DNA of 64,000 bases from Sepiola atlantica (GCA_963556195.1 OY744521.1:127267959-127331958), one strand, 5' to 3'; positions 1-12,767 are shown, counted from the first letter of the stretch. The notes: a model not told the origin generated them from the letters alone. Numbers and translations: made by a program.

Positions 1-1457
1 TCCAGGGACATCGGGATGAAATTTGGCATAGACAAATGTGCCAAGTGCACACTCAAGGCTGGGAAGAAGATCCATGCAGAAAACCTCCAATTAGACGCGG
101 AAAATAAAATCAGAAATCTGGAGGAACAGGAGACATACAAGTACCTTAGCATTGAAGAAAATGATACCATCCTACATGCCAAGATGAGGGAAAAAATAGG
201 TAAAGAATACATATGATGTGTGAATAAGATATGTAAAACGCAGCTCACAAATAAAAATAAGATTACTGCGATAAACCAGTTTGCCATACAAGTAATCACG
301 TACAGTTTTGGCATCATAAATTGGCCCCAACAAACCATCAACAGGCTGGATGCAAAAACAAGAAAAAAATTAACATTCCACCAAGTCATATACAGAAATC
401 AATGTTTGCCAAGACTGTACTTACCTAGAGAAGGAGGACTGGGACTTTGAGAGATCAACCACCAACATAGAGCCACTATTGGACAATATCTGAGAAGCTC
501 CATAAACCCGAACCTCACAATGGTACAGGAACATCAAGAAAAAAGAGCTAGCCAAACAACTTCCATAACATATCTAGCCAAGCATTTCGGACAGGGCTGT
601 TTAACAGATGAGATTGAAACACCAATCAAACTCGCAACAGAGATAGCACAAAAGAGTCGTAAAAAGTACACTGAAACATTCAAAAATAGGAACCTTAAAG
701 AGTGAGCAGAACAAAAATGTGCCATCTACTTTCTAAGGAGTATATCGACAAAGAAGGTTCCTTGGACTGGCTTAAAAGAGGAGCCCTCCACTATGACCAG
801 GAAAGGCTTATAATGGTGACCCAAGGCCAAATGACTAATGCATTTAAAAAGATGGCAGGACTTAGTAATGATAGCAAGTGCAGGTTTTGCCACACTGAAG
901 TGGAGAGTGTGAATCACTTGATATCAAGCTGCAAAATTATGTTAGCAGATGACAACTACAACACGCCACAATGGTGTGTGCAAATACATACACTGGAACA
1001 TCTGTAAAAATCTAAACATGCAATGTAGCACTAAGTCCTAGGAACATCTACCGGAGAGGACTGTGGGAAACGATAAGTATACTATACATTATGATTATGT
1101 GATTCCTACATCTACCTACCTGGAAAATGCAGCAGTAAAACCGGACAGTCATATTAAATAAGGCAGAAAGAGAGGCAACACTGAGGTGAGTGTTCCAAAT
1201 GACAGTGGCTTAAACAGAGCAGAGAGGGAGAAGGTGACAAAATATCAAGGCCTAATGTATGATATGAAGAGAAACTGGAACCTCAAAAACATCAACATTA
1301 TCCCAGTTATAATAGGAGCTAAAGGCTTCATGAAGAAAAATTTCAAAAAGTATCTGGAAAGTATTCCCGGAAAACCAAGTGCAAAGAAAATCCAAATAAT
1401 TGCACTTAAGGGAACAGCCAAAATCCTTAAAAGAGCACTCGGTTGGAGCCTCTAAAT
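1..1457 (+). pseudogene. R2-like non-LTR retrotransposon, 3' half, decayed
   Basis: Conceptual translation in shifting + frames gives the C-terminal part of a LINE polyprotein. Residues from position 16 (MKFGIDKCAKCTLK) resemble the post-catalytic part of reverse transcriptase; RLYLPREGGLGL near 410-450 is the conserved thumb-region block. At 865-930 there is a CRFC..H....C knuckle, and 1186-1455 (VPNDSGLNRAEREKVTKYQ) resembles the end of the restriction-like endonuclease domain of R2/NeSL-type elements. The expected PD..D metal-binding stretch, around 1130-1185, is disrupted and several stops and frameshifts break the frame, so it is dead. The 5' part lies outside the window. The R2-like assignment is from family memory and could be a related endonuclease-type clade. 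Confidence 0.6.
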
Positions 1458-1579
1458 AGCAGGTGATAGTCTGGCATTTGGAAGAATGCTCCGTCCCTAT
1501 GCTAACGAAAACAGAAAAAAATTTTTAAAATAGAGAATAATTAAAATTTCTTGTCAAATTCCTTTGATAATCTCAATAT

Positions 1580-3480
1580 TGGTCTTTATATTTTACATGC
1601 TGGCAGATGTTTGACTACTTTTAGAAATTGACTTCCAAACTAACCTATCTCTGGCCAGATCTTTATTTATTCCTCTTTCTCTCAAGTTCATCTTAATTAC
1701 TTTCTCCCATGTTTTTCTTGCCAACAGACCCTGCTAACTCAACTAACACAAGAACTCTCATCCATTCTTTCAACGTGATCATACTGTCCAAATTTAGTCT
1801 TCCTCTGAGATCATCAAATCTAAGCTCACCTTGAACAATTACATTACACATCCAGCGTATCATTCTCATTATTTATCTCCATGCAATGCATGTCCTCAAT
1901 CCTCACAGGCCAGGTTTCACTTCCATATCTCATCATAGTTTGTGCACATGAATGATAGACTTCTCTTGGTCGACAATGGTAACGCTCTACTGATTAGTAA
2001 ATAGAAGTTACTTAACTTACTCTATTCACTAACTCTTGCAATCACGCTAACACCTGCTCCTCCTTGTGCTCCAATGGTATCAGTAAGGTAACAAAACTTC
2101 TAAACAACCTCAATAGCCTCACCATCCAAATATACTTTCCCTACATGTGAGTTCTCATCCATCTCCATTATCTTATATTTCTTGCACACACACACACAAT
2201 TAACTAGTAATTCCACTGAACTTCTTGTATTCCAAAAATTGAGTTGCACCCGGCTCTCTTTCTACAGACTTCGCTAGGAAACCTTTTCCCTTCTGTGGGC
2301 TTTCCAACACTGCAGCCACTGATCATTACTTTGGTTTTAATAACATCCACTATCAAACTTTTACTTCCCATACCATTCCTCCAAGTAGACCTTTCATTGT
2401 TTCACAGGCAAGTACAAAATCATCAGCATACAGTATCTCTTTTGGACAACCTGAATGAAACTCTCTGGACAATGTTTCTAAGATAAATAAAAAGCAACAA
2501 ACTCAGTACAAAACATTGATGTATTCCTACTTTAATATTAAAGCTGTAACTAAATGCGCTGTTAATTCGATTTTGAACAGTTTTGTACATTGCTTGAACC
2601 TTTATCAATCTCTAATTTATGCAAAGCTCACCAGACAACATCTCTTAACACTGTCAAAAGCTTTCTTCTCATGCATTTGTCTCCAGATAAATATAGCACC
2701 AGTTGTACTTTGCCCAGGCATAAAACTCAACCGCACTTCTACCTTTGCTTATTTGATGCTCAATTATTCTCTCCACTTTCAGCCTTTGTAATTACCTCTA
2801 TATAGAGCTTCTCCTTTAACCCTGTGACAGTTCACAACTGTACTAAGACCCCAGTTTTTCAAAAAAAACCCTTCTTTTATGATTTGATGTCTGATGATCT
2901 CAATGATTGTTTTACCAGCCGCCTTCTTCATCATTTCTGCAACAATGTCTGAGGGTCCTGCAGCCTTACCCTTCATCTTCCCAAACAATTTCTTTCTCAA
3001 TTCTTATAGTTGGATCAGATACTGCTTCTTCAACTTTAAAGATTTCCTCGGTCCCATGAAAATTTAGTATTCAACAATCTCTCATAACATTTCCAAGCAT
3101 CCTCTTTGTTCTGTTTATTTGTTGCTGATAACCCATTGTCATTTCGAATGAACTTCTCTTCAAAACTAACCACATATGTCTTTGCCATCATGAATAGCTC
3201 ATTCATTTGTAGTATATTTGGAAACCTAGCTTGCTCAACCTCCAGCTTGGCTTTATATATTTCTTTTCTTGCTGTCCGCTTTGCCACTAGATACATATCC
3301 TTATTCACTAATTTTTTTTATCCAGCCACTCCTTCGTTTTTGATACACTTCTCATTCTACCATGTCACCCTTTGCCTTGGGGGCACTATCATCCACCTAC
3401 AAGTCCACTTGTGTATTCTTTAACTTTTTTCACTGTTCTTACACACTTCCTGAAGTGGATCTGGTAGCCGAATACTCCAT
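1580..3480 (-). pseudogene. LINE (family L-A), minus strand, decayed
   Basis: Read on the minus strand this is a reverse-transcriptase LINE in many broken frames. The block at 2779-3000 reads KMKGKAAGPSDIVAEMM, the usual palm-upstream motif (GKAAGPSGI..EML) of this LINE type, followed by a GNYKG block where functional elements have GNYRGI. Minus-strand text between 1,580 and 2,500 matches the 3' part of the plus-strand copies at 6,968-7,970 and 24,160-26,190, including the C..C..C knuckle region and the final RDRLVWKSI block near 1,650. No catalytic YxDD motif survives in an open frame. Limits are approximate. Confidence 0.6.
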
Positions 3481-3499
3481 CACTTGGTCTCTAAATTCA

Positions 3500-4750
3500 C
3501 CTTTAACATGTTCTTCTTTCAACATCCACACCTTTTTCCTGGGGATAAAATTCCTCTTTTCCTCATAAGCTTTCTGCAGTGTGAAATAGCAAATAATCAG
3601 TTTGTGCTGTGTCACAATTTCTTCCCCACATTACGCAAAAGCTTTGTTCTTTTTCCGAACAAATAATCGACTGAAGCCTTTGCTGTACCACATTCATACA
3701 TAACAAGAGGGCTTTCCCTTTTATAGATTTAATTTTAAAAGCATCGAAATAATCTTAAATATTATTTCATTTGATGGATGCCAGCAAAAGAATTACGATA
3801 CACTGGTGAATTGTTACACATTTAGTTCTCAGTAAAAAAACTGCTTATTTCAGGACAATATTTCTTATCGACATGCATGATCAAGAAATGGGACAGTTAA
3901 TCTACAAGTGGAATCATTCAACCATTGTGAACTAGGCCTAAATGCAAGTCAGTTTGAGATTGAAAAATCGAATTAAGCCAAAAAGTTACCAACAATAACC
4001 ACCATTAAAGTGATATTTGGTCACCACACAAGAATGTCTAAGAATCCTTCACACCCCAAACTATCGTCTTGGAATGGACTTTGAAACCAAAGTTTTTCAT
4101 TTGAAAGTTAAGGAAGCATTTTCTATCAAACCAAATAACTTGACTCTTAAAAGCAAATACATTTTTTTTCCTCTAAAAAATAGGAGCATAAATCAAGTCA
4201 TATTTATAAGCCAATCATTTATCTTGATACAGAGGAGGAGGGAGAGATAGTCACATCAACACAAGCAAAACATCTTACAAGATGATTTTCTGAATTCTAA
4301 GAGATTGAAAAAAAAAAACAAAAAAACTGGTAAACGGAAAATATTATCCTCCTCAAGATTATTGTTGAATAGCTGCAGATTTAAATCTTTTTGGTCAGTT
4401 GATTGCATCTGGAGGACAAAAATCAAAGAATCACAACAGAAACCAATTGAATGGATAATAACACAAACAGATACTCAAGAGTACACATAACAACAAAAGA
4501 AACTCCAAAAAGAAAGGATTAAAATAACAGGAATACAAATTAGAAAATAGATTTAACGCATACAATACTGGCTGGGCTCAAGGGTAATTTCAAAATGGCT
4601 TCTTTATATATAGAGTGGTTTCAGTAAATATTTTAGTCACAAAATTTTCCGACAATTGAGTTTTAGGTTGTTAATTTGGGTATCTGATTTTGGTTAATAA
4701 GAGCGAAATATAAAAAAAATTTGAGGGTTTAAAAATGGTAGCTTCATTGT
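3500..4750. other. No recognised feature
   Basis: AT-rich DNA with short chance ORFs on both strands and A-rich runs near 4,305-4,340. I see no domain, terminal repeat or splice-flanked exon in it. Parts may be extensions of the LINE to the left. Confidence 0.4.
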
Positions 4751-4754
4751 TTAT

Positions 4755-5945
4755 ATCAATATTTGTTCATACCATACACTGGACAAAGCAGGTGAAGCTA
4801 GGGGGGTAGCGCTTGATATATCTAAAGCCTTTGACAAGGTATTTTCATAAAAATTAATTCATATAGTATTACTGGACGAATATTTAATATAATTAGATCC
4901 TTCCTAAATAAAAGAAAGATCCAGGTTGTCCTCTATGGCTGTTCATCCAAACAACATGACATAAATGCTGGTGTACACCAGGGGACGATCCTTGGACCTT
5001 TATTGTTCCTGATTGATTCCTGTGTCTTAGATGGGTATATTTGCTGATGACACCACACACTACTCTCGTCATGAGGGTAAAACGGACGCGTACATATTCG
5101 AGGCATTAGCTAAATCCTTAGAAAATGACCTCAAGTCTGTAGTGGAATGGGGTCATATATGGATAGTAACACTTAATGATGCTAAGACAAAGCTCCTTTC
5201 CTTCAATAACTACAAGAAACCTCTTCAACCACCGATTGCCATGGCAAATAACACCCTACGTCAAAGTCCAAACTCCTCGGCCTAACATTCACAGGTAACA
5301 TAAATTGGAACAAATATATTGAAAACATTGCCAGGGCTGCTGCAAAGGTGGGCTCTCTCTACCGTGCCAGTAAACTTTTCACACCTGAATGTATCCTATA
5401 TCTTTACAAAGCCACAATCTGCCCATGCATGGAGTATTGTCACATCTGGGCTGGTGCACCATCCACTAGTCTCTCCCTCTTAGACAAAGTTCAAAAAAGT
5501 ATCTAATAGGTCCCTCACTATCCACCAAGCTTCAGCCCCTGTCCCATCGCCGCAATGTTGCATCCTTGTGCTTGTTTTACAAGTACTTCAATGGAATGTG
5601 CTTCGATGAACTTGCTGCTCTGGTGTCCTTTCGACATAAATACACTAAACCAACCCGACAATGAGCTAAGTCTCATCCATTCACTGTGGAGGTCCCCAGA
5701 TGGTGGAAAGCCTTCTACTCCAATAGATTCTTTCCTCGTGCTGCCGGCCTTTGGAACTCCTTCCCTGCTCCCTGTTTCCCCAACCATACCGACATGCAGA
5801 AATTTAAAACTAATATGAACAAGTATCTCGCTGCACAGCTCCCAATTTAAGGTGACCCCTAAATTTTTACCCTAATTCTCAGTAGCCCCTTACAACTACA
5901 GTGGCAACTTGCTTTGTTTGGGGTGAACTATGTTAATAAAAAAAA
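4755..5945 (+). pseudogene. Jockey-like LINE, 5'-truncated copy
   Basis: This closely resembles the reverse-transcriptase and 3' part of the longer element at 28,242-31,466. It starts inside RT around the block that reads ARGVALDISKAFDKV. The catalytic block reads GIFADDTTHYS at 5,031, so the FADD metal-binding pair is intact although the frame is broken before and after it. The thumb and tail follow (NYKKPLQPPIAMANN at about 5,205; MLHPCACF at 5,555), then a short 3' UTR ending in an A-rich tail near 5,940. 5' truncation with an A-rich tail is what target-primed reverse transcription produces. Stops make it non-functional. Confidence 0.75.
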
Positions 5946-6117
5946 CAAAAGAGATTTGATGTTTGATTTTTACTGTTGATTGATAAAAAATAAAAATCAA
6001 TAAATTTGATTTTGGTTGTAAAAACTAATTAAATTATTTGCAATGAAATATTTGGAAATTGTTTGGCAAATTAGGTTTTTATTTAAATCACTTGACCAAT
6101 ATTCAAAATCAAAAGAT

Positions 6118-6147
6118 TCCCGGGCAACACCGGGTAGAAGCAGCTTG
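6118..6147 (+). repeat. Solo Helitron-type 3' hairpin relic
   Basis: The sequence TCCCGGGCAACACCGGGTAG folds as a GC-rich hairpin and is followed at the right distance by CTTG, one base from the CTAG that ends the Helitron copies further right. It is the plus-orientation version of the hairpins at 54,290 and 63,602. No matching 5' end was found. Confidence 0.4.
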
Positions 6148-6469
6148 TAGTAAATAAAAAAAGTAAAGTGTGACATGAAAACATGTTTTTTGGCTTTAGT
6201 TGTTGCATTCTTGCAATTATATGCTTTGGTTTTCATTTTCTATTTTCAGTTTTATGCAGAATAAACGTCAATCCGTCCAATTTCTCGTTCAATTGATGAT
6301 TTTATGTAGAATAAATTATCTTGCATGTAATCATCACTTGAGATGTTCCAAATCCTGAAGCCAGCCAGACTTGACACAAAAAGGGTGTAGAACCACTGGA
6401 AGAAGACATTTAAGAATTTTATTGATTTGTGTGGGGAGCAGGCTCACCGACAAATTCAGGTTTATTGTG

Positions 6470-8520
6470 TTTCCTCGGATATCTTTGCGTCAAAGACATC
6501 CTTATAACAGGCCAAGAGATCTACATTTGGGGTCTTCTACCGGAGACAACATTTCCAATCAGCAGATTTCTTTTTAGCTGCTAACACTTCATTCAATGCG
6601 TCAATAAATTTTCATTTTGACAGGAATTTCTAACTAAAATTTATTTCAGCTGAGATACTGTATTATATATATCAATTACATTTGGATCATAAATTTGTGA
6701 GTATACTGTAAAAGTCAAAATTAAATTTTATTGAGAACTTTTTTCTTTTCATATTAACATACCATTTTTTTAGTTGGAAATAATCATGTGTTGAAAAACT
6801 CTATAATTGTTTCATTTCTAAAACAAGTTATTTCTGGAATAAACAAAGCTGTCAATATGAAAAAAAAACTTTAAAAAGATTTACATTATATACTCAGAAA
6901 TGCACAAACTCATGTTAGAATTAACAGCACATTTAGTGACAGCTTTAAATCTTAAAGGAGGAGTCCGTTGCTTTTCTTTTGTATTTTAGGAGCATTGTCC
7001 GAGGAGTTTTGTACAGATTGCCCGGTAGAGATGTTCTATTCTGATGATTTAGTACTTGCCTGTAAAACAATGGAAGGTCTACTTGTTATGTTAAAGGCCA
7101 GGAAGAATGCTATGAAAAGTAAAGGTCTGAGAGTGAATGTTACTAAGACCAAAGTGATGATTAGTGGTTGTAGTGTTCGAACGTTCCCTTGCCAAGTTTG
7201 TAAAAAGTGAGTAGAGTGCAACTCAATTTTTTTTTTGTAGTACTTGTAAGCATTGGGTACACAAGTGCAGTGGAATTACAGGTAGGTTGGGAGAGGATAA
7301 CCAGTTTGAATGTAAGAAATGTAAAACAATGGAGATGAATGAGAACTCAGATGTGGCGAAAGTATATTTGGATGGTGAAGCTAGATAGTTTGTTTAGAAG
7401 TTTTGTTACTTTGGTGATACCATTGGAGCACATGGAGGAGCAGGTGCTAGTGTGACTGCAAGAGTCAGGAGTGGATGGAGTAAGTTCAGGGAACTGCCAT
7501 TACCAACCAACAGAGTGTTACCACTTTTGACAAAAGGAAGAGTCTATCCGACATGTGCACAAAGTGTGATATATGGAAGTGAAACCTGGTCAGTGAGGAT
7601 TGAAGACATGCATTGCATGGAGAGAAATGATGAGAATGATACAATGGATGTGTAATGTGAGCCTTAAATATAGGCTTAGATATGATGACCTCAGAGGAAG
7701 ATTAGGTCTGGACAGTATTGGGAGATGTGTGCAGAACAAGAGACATTGACAGTATGGCCACGCGAAATAATAGAGAGTTCTAAGGATTAGTAGATATAGA
7801 ACAGTTGAGTTAGCAGAGTCAGTTGGCAGGGGTAGGCCAATGAAAACTTGGGAGGAAGTGATAAGGATGGACTGAGAAAGAGGAATAAATAAAGACCCGG
7901 TCAGAGATAGTCAATTTCCAAAAGCCGCCCAACACATGCCATTATGTAAAACTGATATTAAACCGAATATGATAACTTTCTAAAAATAATATAAAACAGA
8001 AATGAAATTCAGATTTTAAACAAGTCAGACGAAACAATTTTTCAACTATTACCTAAAAATTAAAAAAAGGGTATTTCTTTAATAAACAAAGCTGTCAACA
8101 TGCAAAGGAAACCTTAAAAAAGATTATGACATTAAACTTTTACAAAATATATAAAACTAACTAGCAAATTTGTCTAAAGAAATGAAAACAGTCGAGTTAG
8201 CAAGGTCAGTTGGCACCGTTTTTATTTTTTTAAATTAATAATGGCGAAAGAAAATAGTTCTCAATGAAATTCAATTTTGACCTTTTACAGTATACTCACA
8301 AACTCAAATGTAATTTACGATATAATACAGAAATTCAGCTGAAATAAATTTGATGAGTTAGAAATCTCTTTCAGAACAAAAATTTCTTGAAGCATTGAGA
8401 GTGAAGTGTTAGCACCTGAAAAGATACCTGCTGAATGACTGGAAATTTTGCCTCCAGTAAAAGATTCCAAATGTTAGATCTCTCTGCCTGTTATAGGGAT
8501 GGCCTTGGTTTGAGTATATT
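6470..8520. repeat. Inverted repeat arms flanking a LINE fragment
   Basis: About 6,470-6,755 reappears in reverse complement at about 8,240-8,510: for example GTGAGTATACTGTAAAAG at 6,697 and its complement near 8,282-8,300. A shorter direct repeat (AATAAACAAAGCTGTCAA) lies at about 6,838 and 8,080. The right arm runs into the Gypsy-like gag region, so the left arm may be a second, inverted piece of the same retroelement, and the LINE L-A fragment sits between the arms. Confidence 0.5.
6968..7975 (+). pseudogene. LINE L-A, 3' part
   Basis: Starts in reverse transcriptase with a YSDDLVLA catalytic block (usual YADD) at about 7,040, followed by the GLRVNVTKTKVMISG thumb motif. A Cys/His knuckle straddles a stop (CQVCKK stop, then CSTCKHWVHKCSG and CKKC), then comes YGSETW at 7,578 and the ERNDE block. 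Stops in the last 350 bases break the C-terminus. The final bases (about 7,930-7,970) correspond to the segment before the GATGAT tail in the 26-kb copy. Clade is uncertain; this is a common invertebrate LINE type. Confidence 0.7.
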
Positions 8521-10560
8521 GAAAACTGTTTTACATATGAAGAAGCTATTGAAACTCTTCAGAGACTGCATTTTGGACACACCAAATGAAATATTTGCCC
8601 AATACTAATTTCTGACAAAGCAACAGCAGCCTGAAGAGTCTCCCTAACATTTCTTACAGGAGCTCCAAAAATTAATACAAACTATAAAACTGTTACTGAT
8701 GAGCAATATCGAGAATTGGGACAAGTGACAGAAGCATTTATTATTGGGACAAACTACAGCTGACAGCATCTCCTGGAAAATGCAGTTTTAGATATGCAAG
8801 GTGCTTTCGATCAATCTTGTGTCTTATATATTGCTTAGAAACTTTCTGCAGTATACCAGTGATCAAATCGTGTAGTTGCCACTGTTAAAATAAAACCACC
8901 AACTTCGATAGCATCATCTTTATCTCCTGGCACTGTTGATGCTCTGCCTACCAACACTTCATTTAGTAGGAACTGCCTGTTTTGAGGTAATGTTAATCAC
9001 AATCAGAAAATCTGTCCAGCTCACAATAGACCTGCTACAGGTGTCGAAAGAATGGACATTTCTATAAGGTTTGTCGTTCAAAACTTTGGGTAATACAGAG
9101 TATCACTCCTGCTCTCTTCAATCCGACCTTGTGTGCTGTCAATGATGGTTGCTTTCGTAGTCTGGCTCATATTGCTGTAAGCGACAAAATCCATGATAGA
9201 GTGATGGCAGATGTTGTTGACACCTTTAACTCAGATACCCTTATTAGTTGAACCATTATAGATTATGATCCGCAGTTGAAATTGTTTCCCGGCTGACAGT
9301 TCTCTCATTCTGTAGTGTTCCGGACAATACCAAACCTGTGTCAACTAAATCAAAATGTTTTAGTTATCATATTCGGTTAAATATGTTGGACAAATTAATG
9401 GCTGATGATACAAACGAACGATCGTAAGTTCATTGACAGTGAAATATCAAATTTACTATCAGAAATAGTCATTAAGATGGGTTTCTCCCTATGGAGGGCT
9501 TAAGTTGTAATAGCTAAGGATCCGCAGAAAAACCATAAGAGACTTTGTATAGATTATTAAAAAATTGTCAATTTGTACATCAAACTTGACGCTTACTTCT
9601 TGCCTCTCATAGATGAAATGCTAAATGATCAGCCAAGTATAGGATTTTTTAAACTTCTGATCTGAGAAGTGCATACCATCATATTTCTATCATTGATGCA
9701 GACAAGAAATTCACAGACTTTGAAACTGACAGTAGGTCGTACCAGTTTTGGCGATTAACATTCGGGATTACAAATGGAGTGTTAAGGTTTCAGGAATGCA
9801 TAAAGCAATTGATTGAGGAAAAGAAATTGTAAGATACCTTCCTGTATTTGGACAACATCACAATTGGCGATGTAGACCAGGAGCAGCATGATCGTAACTG
9901 TCTTATATTTCAAGAATCTGTAAAACGCTAGGGGCTGACATTGAATGAATCAAAGATCAGTCATTTCAAGTAAATACTCACAGTTGTTAACGAATAGTCC
10001 TAAACATTTAATGACTGGATGAACTCATGCCTTTCCTTGTCCAGGCATGAGTTCATCCAGTTATTAAATGTTTAGATCAGATCTTGTATAGGTGTTCTTG
10101 TTTCGTTCATTCTGATAGAGGGTTTTCTTTCATAAGGCAGGAATTGAAATCATACTTTACAGCAAAAGGTACTGTCATAAGTAGATTTACTCCATATCAT
10201 CTGACTGAGAACTCACAGCTTAATTTGAAAAAACGTTTGATTAGCATTGATCAGTCATGATATGGATGTGAAACAATCTACATTTCTTAAGATCATTATT
10301 GTATACCTCATGAAAGGTTCTTCACTTTTCCTCGTTGGTCTCCCTCAGAACATTCATTACCTTCTTGGCTTGTACCTGTACCAGTCTTGTTGAGGAAGTT
10401 CGTACACTCAAATAAAACCGATAAACTGATAGACCAAGTTGAGCTGATTGATGTTAACAAGACTTTTGCAAACATCAGATACCCAGATGGGCGCGAGTCT
10501 GCAGCTTCCCTTCAAGATTTAGCTCCCCTCCTTTCTGTGTGAAACAAAGCAAGTGTGCGG
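8500..10560 (+). pseudogene. Ty3/Gypsy-type retrotransposon interior, heavily mutated
   Basis: A plus-strand succession of recognisable but broken pieces. Around 8,950-9,100 are two gag zinc-knuckle-like blocks (CPAHNRP; GHFYKVC). Around 9,510-9,620 is an RT entry block (KDPQKNHKRLCIDY). Around 9,700-9,800 is FWRLTFGITNG, and at about 9,840 YLDNITIGD stands where active elements have YLDD. Around 10,310-10,540 is the segment after integrase (PVPVLLRKFV...RYPDGRESAASLQDLAP). Stops in every piece show it is dead; most of RNase H and the integrase core are missing or unreadable, and a 76-bp palindrome sits where they should be. No LTR pair was found. Confidence 0.65.
10000..10075. repeat. 76-bp inverted repeat inside the Gypsy relic
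   Basis: Two arms of about 33 bp (CTAAACATTTAATGACTGGA ... and its complement ending at 10,075) surround a 10-bp spacer (TTCCTTGTCC). The arms differ by about one base. It falls between the RT relic and the C-terminal relic, so it may mark the joint of the internal deletion. Confidence 0.75.
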
Positions 10561-10978
10561 ATGAAGGTGTTGATGCTTCCGGATTGGGCAATCCTTCAAA
10601 TTTCCAGAAGGCACAATTCTGGCTCTAATAAAGTAATCATAGCAGATGCATCTATTGTCCAGCTCCAGAAGAGACCTTACCCACCAGTCTAAGACAATCG
10701 ATCTGTCAAAGTATGCAAAAACAAAACAAAAAACAGCAAGTTTAATGATTTTTTATTAGCAGGATCATGTGCTGGTAACCTTTCCCCTTGATTACTCTTG
10801 TGAAATTGCACTTTACTGTGGAAACTGAAGTTGGGTGTTGTATGTCATTTGGGAGGTGATGACAATTAGAACTTGGGAACTACTTAAACTTATCTTTCTC
10901 CTTGCAGGAAAGAATGATATGAAAGTGGTGGGCTGTTGTATGCCTTGCATTCTTATGCGCTTTGTTTTTTTCTATTTT

Positions 10979-11350
10979 CAGTTCTATGTGAAACCTGGCC
11001 AATGAAGGTTGAGGATATGTGTTGCATGGAGAGAAATGATGAGAATGAGATGATGGATGTGTAATATGAATCTTAAAGATAGGCTTAGATTAAAACTGGA
11101 CAGTATAGGGAGATGTGTGCAGAACAGGAGATTTTGTTAGTATGGTCACATTGAAAGAATGAATGAGAGTTCTTGGGATAGTAGATGTAGAACAGTTGAG
11201 ATAGCACAGTCAGTTGGCAGGGGAAGGCCATGGAAAAGAATGGATTTAAGTGAAAGAGGAACAAATAAAGACGCCAAAGATAGGTTAGTTTGAAAATCAA
11301 TTTCTAAAACCGTCTAACACATGTCAGCATGTCAAAACGAATATGATGAT
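10979..11350 (+). pseudogene. LINE L-A, 3' terminal fragment
   Basis: Matches the last third of the 6,968-7,975 copy: the text after YGSETW (CETWPMKVEDMCCMERND), then the GRGRPW and SERGTNKD blocks, ending with a short GATGATGAAG tail at about 11,340. It is 5'-truncated and carries stops. The join at about 10,979 directly follows an unrelated T-rich segment. Confidence 0.65.
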
Positions 11351-11739
11351 GAAGCAGAATAAAACCTTTCTCATTTCAATGTGCAAGTCGCATAGAGACA
11401 AGAAACACAGAGAAAAAATTGTTTACTATTTTATTAATTTTAAAGATGATAAAAACAGTTTTTCATCAGCAATTCTTATGGATTTTGGAAGAATTATAGG
11501 TACTTTTTTACAGTAGGACCCGCGCTAAAAGTGCATCGGCATCGATACTTTCTGGATGTTTACGTTAAACTCCAGTGCCGAATGAAATATCCATTAACTT
11601 ACCTGCATCTAAAAAACACAAACGAGGCAGGATTTACAAGCAAAAAAAATTTTCATGAAATAAATATTTTTTTAACGAAGATTCAAATAAGTGTTTAAAT
11701 TAAAAAGTTATGTTTTATTTTTCTTATTAAACATAACAA

Positions 11740-12036
11740 ATATGATCCAGGTGTACAAGATCCTGACTAAAAAAGACAATGTGGACCAAGAAAAACTACT
11801 ACCACTCCATCATTCATCCAGAACCAGGGGTAACTCCTTAAAGCTAGTGAAACAGCACGGAAGACTGAATATAAGAAAGTATTCATTCGGACTTAGAGTG
11901 GTTAACAGCTGAAATTCCTTATCGGACGGCGTGATCAGTGCCAGAACCATGAATGACTTTAAGACTTAGCTAGACCAGCATTGGAGTGATAGACTCTATA
12001 TGTCCTGCCCATTGTACGCACTCTGTAGTCTAGATG
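11740..12036 (+). pseudogene. CR1/Jockey-type LINE C-terminal fragment
   Basis: The translated text MIQVYKILTKKDNVDQEK at 11,739 followed by HSSRTRGNSLKLVKQHGRL and SFGLRVVNS is the typical C-terminal tail of CR1/Jockey-type LINE polyproteins found after the RT thumb. Two stops (at about 11,910 and 11,970) break it. It is interrupted at 12,047 by the SINE and seems to continue after 12,665. Confidence 0.6.
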
Positions 12037-12047
12037 ATACAAGAAAA

Positions 12048-12653
12048 TACAGGCAATTTTTAATGGTCAGAGTGCTCACCTCTCGGGCGCTGGCTTTTCA
12101 AACCCCACTTTCCCGACCTTGGGTTACATCTTACTTGTGGGAGTAAGATAAAACTGGCCTTGTGCCCAACTCCTGGAGAGGAATAAATGGTGCAATTTTA
12201 CTTATAGGCCAATCAAGTTAATTGTTTTCATGTAAAAGCATTATTTTGTACTTAGTCATATTTTATCTCTCACGCCCCGAAAAAGAATTTTAAAATATCA
12301 AGCAGAACTTTAATTAGAACGATTTTTTCATTTCGATGTTCAACCTGTATTTGTGAGCGAGCCGACATTTTGGGCTGTGAGCGGTCGGTAGAATAGACAA
12401 GGGGACACTTATCTGCCCTTAGTTAGCTAATCGGCCACTAACCGGCCACTCCGAAAATCGCACACTCGCCAGTTCATATAACCCTTATGGAAATGTAAAA
12501 ATCGTTCTAATTAAAGTTCTGCTTGATATTTTAAAATTCTTTTTCGGGGCGTGAGAGATAAAATATGACTGAGTAAGTACAAAATAATGCTTTTACATGA
12601 AAACAATTAACTTGATTGGCCTATAAGTAAAATTGCACCGAATAAATAAATAA
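12048..12653 (+). mobile_element. U2-type SINE, 5'-truncated, itself interrupted
   Basis: The text from about 12,050 to 12,188 (CCCACTTTCCCGACCTTGGG; GTGGGAGTAAGATAAAACTG; CTCCTGGAGAGGAATAAAT) matches the 3' body of the SINE copies at 23,143 and 38,738. It is flanked by an 11-bp direct repeat, ATACAAGAAAA, at 12,037-12,047 and 12,654-12,664, the expected target duplication of a LINE-mobilised SINE. Its tail is (AAAT)n. The foldback element at 12,189-12,639 is inserted in that tail. The U2-like head is missing in this copy. Confidence 0.7.
12189..12639. mobile_element. Foldback MITE with 8-bp target duplication
   Basis: Long terminal inverted repeats: 12,189-12,327 and 12,497-12,639 are reverse complements apart from a 4-base indel. 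Ends read GGTGCAATTTTACTTATAGG. A spacer of 169 bases separates the arms. It is flanked by perfect 8-bp repeats GAATAAAT (12,181-12,188 and 12,640-12,647). An 8-bp duplication is typical of hAT-like elements, so a hAT-mobilised MITE is likely. There is no coding capacity. Confidence 0.85.
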
Positions 12654-12767
12654 ATACAAGAAAACATGTATAGGAGTTTCCCTTAAAAATGTATATCTAA
12701 ATAACAGTGAAAATTAAGTGTTGCTTTACATTTTTTTTTTTTTTACTGATTATTTTTGTTGATTTCG

